A DNA stretch of 64,000 nucleotides from Microbispora oryzae. GTDB lineage: Bacteria; Actinomycetota; Actinomycetes; Streptosporangiales; Streptosporangiaceae. The stretch is taken from assembly GCF_017896165.1 (NCBI RefSeq), contig NZ_JAFCNB010000014.1, forward strand, positions 62,001-126,000, given 5' to 3'. Position numbers and translations under genes: made by a program. Below, piece after piece: positions 34,161-46,100 of this stretch. The notes below the pieces were generated by a model that was not told the origin of the DNA, searched no databases, and worked only from the letters and a program-made list of their open reading frames with translations. Each line of letters starts with the position of its first letter. Position 1 is the first letter of the stretch.

Positions 34161-37100
34161 GTGCACAGCGATGCCTGGTTACCCAGTTACGAACGGCTCT
34201 TCGGGGATCTCGACCTGCGGGCGGGCGACGAGGCGCGCTCGGTGTACTCACCCGCCGCCTACCTCACCGACCTGCTCAACCTGCTGGACGACGCGTTCGA
34301 CGACCCCGCGCTGCTGCGGCGCAGGCCCGACATCGCGGCGATCCCGCTGGACGCCGGCAACACGTTCCCGCAGGTGCCGTACCTGGACATCGTGGTGCGG
34401 ATCCTCGAAGGGCTCGTCGGGCCCCGGCCGTACGAGACGCTGCAGAAGCTCCGGCACCCGGCCGGGCTGCCGTTCTCGCTGGAGGACGCGCGGATCGCCG
34501 TCTACCTGCGTCACCTGGGGCTCGACCCGGTCGAGCTCTACCGGGTGTTCACCGGCCGCCTCGACCCCGGCCGGGTTGCGCGCGAGCGGCTGCGGCTGAC
34601 CTCCCTGGACGTCGAGGTGGTGGCCACCCCGCGCGCCGACGACGCCGGCATCGCCGAGCTGTACGGCAGGCCGCTCGCCGAGCTCGCCGACGTCGAGACG
34701 TTCCTGGCGGCGACCGCGCTGCACGGCGACGAGCTGAGCGTCGTGCTTTACGGCGACCCCGATCAGAACGCCGCTCTGGAACGTTCCGAAGAGGACTTCT
34801 TCGTGCACGCGGGCGGTCCCGTGGTTCGTGTCTCCGACGACGGCCTCACCCTTGTGCGCGCCGACGACCCCGCCGCGGCCGTCCCGGCGGAGTGGTTCGA
34901 CCGGGTCAACCGCTTCGTCCGGCTGGCCAGGCGCACCGGGCTCACCTTCCCCGACCTCGACCTCGTGCTCGCCGCCTGCGCGGACGGCACGCTCGACGGC
35001 CCCGCGCTGCGCCTGCTCGCCGCGGCCGTTGACCTGCGCGACGCGCACGGCGTGCCGTTCGACGTCGTCGCGACGCTCGCCGCGCGCCGGGTGCCGCGCG
35101 AGGCCGCAGCGCTCGCCCCGCCGACCGGCGACGTGCTCGGGCCGCAGAACCGCGAGTACCGGCTGCGGCTGTCCGTCGCGCTCGACATGGCCGAGGCCGA
35201 CCTGGTCGCCGTCGTCCAGCACTTCCGCGACCATTACGACGGGCCCCTGGAGGAGAGCCCGTTCGACCGGACGATCGGCACGCCCGCGCTGTCGCTGCTG
35301 GCCCGGGCCGCCCGGCTCACCGGGGCGCTCGGCCTGCCGGTGGAGGACCTGTTCGGCCTGATCGCGGCCGTCGAGGCGGATCCGGCGCTGGCCAGATACT
35401 CGACGTTCGCAGCGCTGCCGGTGACCGAGGCGGGCCCCGGCGACTGCCACCAGACCCTCATGGGCGACGACCCGGAGGCCGCGCTGTGGCTCACGCAGAC
35501 GCTGTGCGCGGTGAACGCCTGGCTGACCGCGTCCGGCTTCGCCGTCGCCGAGCTGGGGCAGGTGCTCGGCGAGCCCGCCACGGCCGAGGACGCCGACGAG
35601 GAGCTGGCGGTGCTCACCGGCATCGCCGGCCGCTTCGCCGACGTCGCCTTCACGCCCGGGTCGCTGGTCTCCGACCGGTTCGACGAGCGGTCCGCGCAGG
35701 TCGTGCACGACGTGCTGGTGGCCTACGACGACGGGGTCGTCTCGCCGCGCGACTCGCGCCTGCTGCGGCTCGATCCGGCGCGGCTGGCCGACGCGGCGTA
35801 CGCGGCCGTGTCGGACCTGCCGGTGCTGACCAAGGAGGACTTCCAGGGCATCGGGCTCGCGCCTCGCGTCGCCGCGAAGATCTTCGCCAACCTCGTGATG
35901 TACGGCCTGTTCGGGTCCGACGGCCGCCTCAAGGTCGAGGAGGTGCCGGATGACCTGCTCGTCGCGGGCTTCTTCGACGACCTCGCGCCCGTCCTGTTCG
36001 ACGCGCTCGCGCGCGCGGGGGAGGCGTTCCACCCGTCCGACGTGGCCGAGCTGCTGCCCGACCTGGACGAGGTGGACCAGGAGGAGCTGTACGACAATCT
36101 CGTCTACAACGGCTACCTGGACGAGGACGGTGAGATCGTCGACCAGGATTTCTTCGCGGACCCGGGCAACGTGGACCTGTTCTCCCCGACGGCGGGCCTC
36201 GCCGATCTCACGCCCGCCGTGCTCGACGTCGTGGCGGCCAAGATCGAGGACGCCGGCGCCGCCGCCATCGCGTTCGACCCCGGTGTGCTCGCGGAGCTGC
36301 GCCTTCCCGAGGAGCGGGTCTCCGAGCTCACCGAGCTGCTGCGCTTCAACGGCCTGCTCGACGCCGGCGGCGCGTACACCGACCCGGTGGCGCTGCTGAC
36401 GCTCGGGGCCGACGACCTGCCGGTGCCGCTGGAGCTCTACCCGGCGCGCCGTTTCATCCTCGACGCCCTGCGCGACCAGGTCGACGCCGCCCGCGGTGAG
36501 CTTCTCACCTTCGGCCCCGCCGACTTCCTGGACGTCGCCGACGCCGCGCAGGCCAGGCGCGTCGTGGATCTGCTGGAGAACTCGATCACCCAGGACGGCC
36601 GGGTCCGCGAGGACTCACGCGGCCTGTTCGGCGACACCGAGGGCTACCTCGACCTCGGCGCGGGCTTCACCGCGGCCGACGGCGTCGTCGTCTACGAGCG
36701 CATCGGGGCGATCGTGCGCGCGCAGGCGCCGTACCGGCTGGACCTGGCGGCGGTGGCCGACCTCGGGTTCGACGAGGAGGAGCGGGGCCAGCTGGTCGCG
36801 TTGCTCGCCGACGCGGGCGACCTCGACGCGTCGCTCGGCGTGCCGCGCGACATGCTGCACTACTTCGCCACCGTCACCAACGCGCTGGACTTCACGCTCC
36901 CCGGCGCGGAGGACTACAGCAAGGACGTCTTCTTCCTGCTGCACGCGGTCGCCAAGCAGACGACCGACGCGACGACCGAGATCGCGAACCGGGTCGCGGC
37001 GCTCGCCGGGCGGCAGCACGCGGCGGTGCTCGCGGTGCTCCAGGACGCGTTCGGCGTGCCCTCCGACGTCGTCGCGGCGATCTGTGACGCGATCACGCCG

Positions 37101-40100
37101 GACGTGCTCGACCTGCTCGTGCCGCCCGCGCTCGCGGGCGACCCGACCGTCCCGGCCGTACTGCCCGGCGAGCCGCGCCTGCGCCGCTCCTACCGGCGGA
37201 TCAGGCGGTTCGCCCGGCTCGCCGCCAAGCTCGGCCTGGACGCCGCCGGGGTGCGCGTCGCGTTCCACGACCAGGACCTGGCGGGCAAGTTCCCCGAGCC
37301 GCTCGCGCTGCCGCCCGGCGTGGACGGCATCGACGCCCTGCTCACCGGCTGGGACGACAAGATCTACCTGTTCCGCGGGGCGAGCTACTGGGTCTACTCG
37401 GCCACCACGTACGCGCTCGCCGATCCGCTGCCGAAGGCGCTGACCGACCTGTCGCCGCACTTCTCCGGGCTCGCCGGGATGGACGCCGGCTTCACGCTGC
37501 CGGACGGGGCCGAGTGGCTCGTCGGGCGCGGCGTGGACGGGCAGTCACACGCGTTCGTCCGGGCGCGGGGCGGGCTGCGCTGGGGGCCGAAGGACCAGGT
37601 GTGGGGCAAGGTCCGCTCGACGTTCGACGACCCCAAGAAGATCGACGGCGCGTTCGTGGACGCAGACGGCCGCACGTACCTGTTCTGCGGCGACCAGTAC
37701 GTGCGCTACTCCGGCGCAGACCTCTCCGTCGCCGACGAGGGCTACCCGCGCGCCGTCGCCGACTGGTGGGCCCGCGAGGGCAACGACACCCCGCTGCCCG
37801 CCGGCTTCGAGCGGAACGTGGACGCCGCTTTCCACGGCCTCGACGGGCGCACCCACGTCTTCAGCGGCGACCGCTGGTCCGACGGCACCGGCGAACGGCC
37901 GCTCGCCGACCGGTGGGGCCGCCCGCGCAACGCGTTCGAGGGGGCGGCCCGGCTGGACGCCGCGTACGCGGACGCCGAGGGCTACCTGCTGTTCAGCGGC
38001 GACCAGGTCGCCAGGATGACCGACAGCCCGGAGAACGACGGCGTCCGGGTCGCCGACGGCAACCCGGTCAGGATCGAGGACTGGCGGCCGGACGTGCCCG
38101 CCGGGTTCGAGTCGGGCCTCGACGCCGCGTTCCGCGACGCCACGGGCACGATCCACCTGTTCAAGGACGGCAGGACCGTCGCGCTCGGCCCCGAGGGCTC
38201 CGGCGAGGTCACGCGGACGGCGCTGCGCTGGGGCGTGCTCGCCCCGGTCCTGCCGGGCGGCACGGTCGACGCCGCGTTCGTCGGCCGCGACGGCAAGACC
38301 TACCTCTTCAGCGGCGACCGGTACGTGCGTTACTCCTCGGCCGACTACTCCGTCGCCGACCTCGGCTACCCGCGCGGCGTCGCGGGGGACTGGGGCGGCC
38401 TCGACCGGGTGGACGCGGCGTTCGTGCTGGACGGCGCGACCCACCTATTCGGCCCCGTCGGCCAGATCCTCGACCTGCCCGCCGCGTACGAGACGGAGCT
38501 GGCGGACGGGCGGCTGTCGGTGGCGCTGCGCCGCCGCCTGCGCGAGCACGGCGTGACCGTGCCGGACGACGCGCCGGTCACCGGGACGTCGCCCGAATGG
38601 CAGGTCGTCGCCGAGGGCCCGATCACGCTGACCATCCGCAGGGCCGGCGACCGGATCAAGGTCCTGGGCGACGACACCGTCTTCTACGTGCGCTACTCGA
38701 CCAAGGACTACACCGTCCCCGACGCCGGATATCCGCGCCCCCGGGCGGAGAACTGGTGGAACCTGCCGGTGGGGCTCGCCGCCGACCCGGCGTTCGCGAC
38801 GATCGACGCGGTGTTCACCGGGCGCGACGGCCGGACCTACCTGTTCTCCGGGCCGCGCTTCGTGGTGTTCGACGCGCGGCACCGCTGGTGGTCGGAGCCC
38901 GCGCTGCTGAGCGAGCAGTGGGACAGCGTCCCGTTCGACCGGGTGGACGCGGCGTTCGTCGGCCGGGACGGCAAGACGTACGTCTTCAGCGGCGACCGGT
39001 ACGTCAGATACTCGGGCACGGACTACACGCGGGTCGACGACCGCTTCCCGGCGCGAGTCGGGGCGTTCTGGGGCAACGTCGCCAACGCCATCGCCCGCAC
39101 CGGCCAGGTGGACGCGACGCTGGTCCTCGACGTGGTGGAGACGGTGGACGGCGCGCAGGTGCCGCACACCTACACGTATCTCTTCTCCGGCGACCAGTAC
39201 GTCCGCTACGCCGACGGCGACTACTCGGCCGTCCAGGACGGCTACCCGCGTCCCCTTTCCGCGCTGCGCACCGAGCCGCGGATGGCGGCGCTGTCCGTCG
39301 AGTTCGACGGGCTGGACGCGGCGTTCGCCGACCACCGCAACGTGTACCTGTTCCGCGGCGGCCAGTGGCACGTCGTGTCCGACACCGTCTACCGCGCGTA
39401 CTCCGGCCTCGACCTCGCGGCGGTGACCTGCGCGTTCGTGGAGAACGGCGCGGTGCTCGTGCAGCGTGACGCGGGCTGGTCCAGGCGCCCGGCGCTGGAG
39501 GGACACGTGGTGGGAGGTGGAGTCGCGGAGGAGGCGGTGCGGCCGCTGACGCTGCGGCGGGTGCCGGAGGACTACCGGACCGGCCTCGACGCGGTGCTCA
39601 CCGGGGCGGACGGCGCGACCTACCTGTTCAAGGGCGCGAACTGCTACAACACGCAGCTCGGCAAGGAGTATCCGGCGGCCGAGGAGTGGGGCCGCCCCCG
39701 TAACACCATTTATCAGGACAACGCGGTGGACGCGGCGTTTGTCGGCCGGGACGGGAAGACCTACCTCTTCCGGGGCGACCAGTTCGTCACCTACAGTCCC
39801 GGCACCCCAGGCGGCCTCGACACCACAGACGGCGAGCCCCGCCCGATCGCCGGCCACTGGGGCGGCCTCACCAGCGTGACCCTCGCGTACATGCGCGACG
39901 GCGTCACCTACCTGTTCGAGCATCCCGACGCCGACGGCGTCATGCGGCACGTCGTCTACAGCGGAGAGTACGGCCCGTACGCCGAGCCCGACCCCGGCTA
40001 TCCGGCGCTCGCCGACGCCACGTTCTGGAAGGCGCCCGACGGGTTCCCCGTCCCGTCGGCCGTGCTCTTCGAGGGCGACACGATGATCCTGCTCAACGGC

Positions 40101-43100
40101 GAGCGGTGCGTGCAGCTCAGCGAGACCGGCCAGTGGTCCTACCCGCGCCCGATCGAGCGGGTGTGGCGCGGCTTCGGCCGTGACCTGCCGCCGGGCGACG
40201 CGCTGCGCGCCGCGTTCACCGCGCCGGACGGCGCGACGTACTTCTTCTTCACCGAGCACTACGCCCGGTACGCGAACCGCGCCTTCGACCCGCCCGCGCC
40301 GATCAGGCAGCGCTGGGGCAGATCGGTCAACCCGTTCCTGCCCGACGACGGCAGCCGTGGCGTGGACGCGGCGATCGTCTTCGGCGACGACACGACCTAC
40401 CTGTTCTCCGGCACGCAGTACGTCCGTTACACCGGTCCCGACTACCAGTACGCCGACCCCGGCTACCCCAGGCCCATCGCGGGCGGCCTGCGCGCCGAGC
40501 CTGCGTTCGCCGCGCTGCCCGAGACGTTCGAGGACGCCGTGGCGGACCGGGGGAGCGGCCCGGTCGTGCGGGCGGCCGTCGCCAACGGACGCACCGCCTA
40601 CCTCGTCGTCGGCGGTGTGCTGCACGTCACGTCGCTGGCCCAGGAGCGGACGTACGACCTGGCCCTGCTCGGCCGGGTGCGCAACGCGATACAGGACCGA
40701 CGGCGGGTGGACGCGGCGCTCGTCCGCGACGACCACACCTATCTGTTCTCCGGCGACCAGTACGTCCGCTACACCGGCCCGGCCTACGACCACCCCGACG
40801 ACGGCTATCCGCGCTCCATCGCCGCCGCGCTCGCCGACGATCTGCGCGTCGGCGCACTGCCCGAGGCGTTCGACGACGGTCTGGACGCCGCGTTCCGCGG
40901 CCCGGACGGGACGCTGTACCTGTTCAAGGGCGCGCTCTTCCACGACGGCACGACCGCGGGTGCGGTCGCCGGCCGGTGGGGGAGGATCCGCAATGAGTTC
41001 GCCGCCGCCCCGATGATCGACGCCGCGTTCGTCTCCCCGGAGGGCGACCTGTACGCCTTCCGCGGCGACCAGTACGTGAAGTACCGGCCCGGTGCCCCCG
41101 ATCTCGTCGAGGAAGGGTATCCACGCACCATCAAGGACGACTGGGGCGCGCTTCCCGCCGACTTCGAGTCCGGTGTCCGCGGCGCGTTCGTCGTGGAGGG
41201 CCGCACCTACCTGGCCCGCTGCGACCGGTACGTCCGCTACTCCGGCGCGTACGACGACGTGGACCGCACGTTCCCGCAGCCGTTCCGGCGCCGCTGGTCC
41301 GACCTCGCCGACTACCGGCTGACCGATGTGTACGCGATCAGCGGCTTCGCCTCGCTCGCCCGCACCCACCCCGGCCTGGCCGAGCTGTTCGACGCGGGCG
41401 CCCCTGATCCGTTCGCCGCGTTGGCCGGGCTGTTCGGCTGGCAGGCCGAGGAGGTCCGCTGGCTGCGCCGCAACGCCGGGCTGATCAGCGCGTTCCCCGC
41501 CGAGGAGGACCGCCTCGAGATCGAGTTCCTGCTCGCCCTGGTGGACCTGTTCCGGCTCGCGGGACGTGCGGGGACCGGCCCGTCCGACCTGTACACGCGG
41601 GTCGTGGCCGGGCCCGCGCCCGCGGACGCGCTCGCCCTGCTGCTGGAGCGCCGGCACGCCCCGCAGGAGTGGGAGGCGCTGTCGGCGGTCGTCGAGGGCG
41701 AGCTGAACGTCCTCAGACGCGACGCGCTGCTGCCGGCCGCGCTGCGCCTCAACCCCGGCCTGGCCGACGTCCGCGCCCTGTACGAACACGTGCTCGCCGA
41801 CGTCGAGATGGGCCCCGATGGCACGACCTCGCCGGTGCGTGAGGCCATCGCCGCCACGCAGCTCTACATCCACCGTTACCTGCTCGACCTGGAGGACCCC
41901 GGGGCCGCCGCGGCCGACGTCCGGGAGAAGATCAAGTCGTGGTGGACGTGGCTGAAGAACTACCGGATCTGGGAGGCCAACAGGAAGGTCTTCCTCTATC
42001 CGGAGAACTACATCAGGCCCGAGCTGCGCGACACCAAGACGCCCGCGTTCCGTGAGCTGGAGAACGACCTGCTCCAGGGCGAGATCACCGCCGACAGCGT
42101 GCAGCGCGCCTACAAGCGCTACCTCGACGAGTACACCGAGGTCTCCCGGCTCGCCGTCTCCGGCGCGTACGTCTACTCCGCCGACGGCGACGACGAGGGC
42201 ACCCGCAGGCTCGTGCTGTTCGGCCGCACGAGGACCGAGCCGCGCCGCCATTACTACCGCTCGGCGGAGTTCCGCGACGGCACGCGGCTGTCGGCCACCT
42301 GGGAGCCGTGGGTCAAGGTGGACATCCAGATCGACGCCGACCGGGTGGACCCGGTGCACGCGTTCGGCCGGGTGTTCGTGTTCTGGAGCGTCGTCGAGAC
42401 CGTCGCGCCGGACGCCACGGGCGCCACCACCCTCGTCACGAAGCAGAGCGGCGACAGGCAGAGCGTCGCCGCGCCGCCGCCCAAGCACCGGCTCCGCGTC
42501 TTCTACTCCTTCTACAACCTCAGCAAGGAGTGGGTGCCCGCGCAGGAACTGCCGCCCGGCGCGCTGGAGGACGGCCGGATCAGCGACGTCCACCTGTTCG
42601 TCCAGGCGTCCGCGACGCTGCCGGGCGGCGATCCCGGCACGCACGACTCCATCGTGGTGTCGCGCTCCTACACCGTCGCCGGGCCGACCGGCCCGCTCAC
42701 CGTCACCGCGGCGCACGCGCTCACCCCCGAGCTGTACGCGGTGCCGGTCGGCGTGCCCGTCCAGCCCGCCCGGCTCGTCGAGCTGTCGCGCATCTTCGAC
42801 GAGCCCGCCGGCGCGCCCGTCGACCCGGCCGGAGTCGTGCGGTTCAACAGCCCGGCGGGGTCGCAGGACGGGCCGTGGTTCAGCGTGGACCACAAGGGCG
42901 GCAGCTTCCTGTGCCGCCCGATCACCATGGACCCCGCCACCGACCCGGCGCTGATCGGCCTGAAGGACAACGCCGTCCGGCTGCCCGCCTGGGCCGAGAT
43001 CGACGCGGCCGTCGAACTGCCCGGCGGCACCCGCCTGTTCTTCACCCGGAACGCCGCCGGCGGCGGCGAGTTCCTGGAGGTCAAGACCAGGGGCAAACTG

Positions 43101-46100
43101 CGGACGAGCAACGACGTGACCACCACGAGATGGGGCGTCGTCGGCAACTCGCTGACGACGACCGGGGCCGTGGACGGCGTCGTCGTCCGCGGCGACCTGA
43201 CGTACGTCTTCTCCGGACCGCAGTACTACTGCTACCGCGGCACGCCGTTCGGGCCGCCGCAGACCGGCTACCCCAAGCGGCTGCGCGACAACCCGGACGG
43301 GTTCCCCCGCTGGGACCGGGTCGATCTCGCTTTCAACTCGGGCACCGGGGCCGAGTGCTTCGCGCTGGCCGACGGCACCTACTACGAGTCGGCGCCGTCC
43401 GGGCTGCCCGGGAAGCTGCGCGACGGGTGGAACCGCGCGCTGCCCGACGCGGTGTTCGTCCGCGACGGCCGCACCTTCGTCGTGACCGGCGGCCAGTACG
43501 TCCGCTACGGCGGTGTCCGCGACAACAGGCCCGACGACAGGGCCGACAAGCCGGACCGCGCGGCCCAGGACCGGCCCGACCCCGGCTATCCCAAGGCGCT
43601 CACCGACGGCGGCGACGACCGCCTGCCCGCCTGGCAGCGCCTGGACGCCGCCTTCGCCTACGGCGACAACTGGTACTACTTCGACAACGGCGCGGGCACC
43701 TACCTCACGGACGGCCCGGGCGGGCGGAGCACGGGCCAGACCCGCGCCCTCGGCGGCATCCCCACCAGGATCAGCACGACCGGCCTGGTGGACGCCGCCT
43801 ACCAGGCCGACCGCAAGGTCTACCTGACCAGCGGCCTCGAATACATGCGGTACTCGCTCGTCGACGACGACACCGTCGCCGCGACCGCCGACCCCGGCTA
43901 CCCCAGGGCGCTCCCGCAGCGCGTGCGTGGCGTGTTCCGGCGCGGCGACCGGCGCTACGTCTTCGGCGACGGTACGTACGCCGTGCTGCCCACGGGGAAG
44001 GAGCTCGGCGACCTCACCCCCGGCGACTTCCACGCCATCGGCGGCAACTGGCACTCCCTGCCGCCCGGCTTCGCCGGCGGCTTCACTGGCATGCTGGACG
44101 CCGACACCCAGCTCTACCTGTTCGTCGGCCCCCAGTACGCGAGCTACCCCAAGGACACAGTCGTCCCCCGGCCGTACGAGTACGCCGAGCTGCCGCACGA
44201 GATCGTCCGGCTCACGTCGAGCAGCGCGTTCGAGCTGAACCGGCGGCTGCTCGTCGGCGGGGTGCCCGCCCTGCTCGCCCCCGAGGCGCAGGAGACCGAC
44301 GAACTGCCCGCGTTCAGCAAGGTCACCTCGGGGCCGGCCACGATCAAGGTGCGTCCCGAGGTCGCGGGCATGCCCGCCAGCTCGCACCTGGACTTCTCCA
44401 GCGCCAACGGCCGCTACTACTGGGAGATCTTCTTCCACGCGCCGATGCTCATCGCGCAGGCGCTCGCCACCGCGCAGCGCTTCGAGGACGCCCGGCAGTG
44501 GTACGAGTACGTCTTCGACCCCACCGAGCAGGAGAGGTACTGGCGGTTCCTGCCGTTCCTCGCGGTCGACGTGCGCGCCCTCGTCGCGGCCTGCCGCGCC
44601 GACCTCGACGCGCTCGCCGACACCGGCGTCTCCGCGGCGCTGGGGCAGACCCTGATCGACGTCGAGGCCGTCGCCCCGGCGTTCGAGCAGGCCAGAACGC
44701 TCACGACGCAGGAGGGCGCGTTCCTCGACGGCCTCGCCGCCGGCGCGCTCACTCCCGTCGACACCGAGCTCGGCCGGCGCACCGGCGACGCCACCGCGGC
44801 GGCGCTGTGCGAGAAGGTCGCCATGCTCGCCCGGCTGCGCGCCCAGTACAACCTCATGGGCGACCACGGCGCGCTGCTCAAGGCGTACCAGGACGACCCG
44901 TTCGACCCTCACACGATCGCCGAGCTGCGGCCGGCGGCGTACCGGCGGGCCGTCGTCATGGCCTACGTGGACAATCTGCTCGACTGGGGCGACATGCTCT
45001 TCCGGCAGTACACGATGGAGAGCATCGACGAGGCCCGCATGCTGTACGTCCTCGCCTACGACCTGCTCGGCAGGCGTCCTGAGGGGGTCGGCCCGATCGC
45101 CCTGTCGCCCACCCTCACCTACGACGACCTGCGGAACGCCGAGTGGACCCCGGACGCCGCCGCGGAGCGGATCACCGCGGGCGGCCGGATGCTCGACGGC
45201 CTCGGCGCCATCCACACCAGCGTCGCCCACCCGTACTTCTACATCCCCGGCAACTCGGTGCTCGGCGACTACTGGGCCAGGGTCGAGGACCGGCTCCGCA
45301 AGATCAGGGCGTCGCTCGACATCATGGGCGTCAGCCGGCCGCTGCCGCTGTTCGAGCCGCCCGCCGACGTCATGGCACTGGTACGCGGCGCGGCCGGCGG
45401 GCTCAGCCCCGACCAGGTCGTGGCCGGGGCCGGCGCTCCGGTGCCGCATTACCGGTTCTCGTTCGTCGTGCGCAAGGCCCAGGAACTCGTCGACGAGCTG
45501 CGCCAGTTCGGCGGCGACCTGGTCAGCGTCCTCGAACGGCGCGACGGCGAACAGCTGAACCTGCTGCGCGCCCGGCAGGACACCGCGATCCAGATCATGC
45601 TGCGCGAGATCAAGGAGGCGCAGGTCAGGGCGGCCGCCGAGAGCCTCGCCGAGGCGCAGGTCTCGCTCGACTACGCCAACAAGCGGGTCACGTACTATCA
45701 GGACCTGATCGCGGCCGGGCTGACCCCGCTGCAGCTCGCCCAGATCGCCGCCATGACCGGCGCGTCCATCGCCCACCTCTACGCCAGCGGGCTCAAGATC
45801 GGCGCGGCCATCGCGTTCGCGGCGCCGCAGGCGCTGGTCGGACCGTTCATCATGGGCACCGAGCTGGGCGGCGAACAGGTCGGTCAGGTGCTCGACAAGG
45901 GCGCCGAGGTCGCCTCGTCGATCGGCGAGGCGCTCAGCGTCACCGGAGAGCTGTTCGCCGTGCGCGTCGAACAGGAACGGCAGGAAGGCGACTGGAAGTT
46001 CCAGCTCATGGTCTCCCAGGGCGAGGTGGCCGAGATCCAGCACCAGGTGGCGTCCGCCGCCGCCCAGCTCGCGTCCGCCCAGCGCGACCTGGAGCTCACC

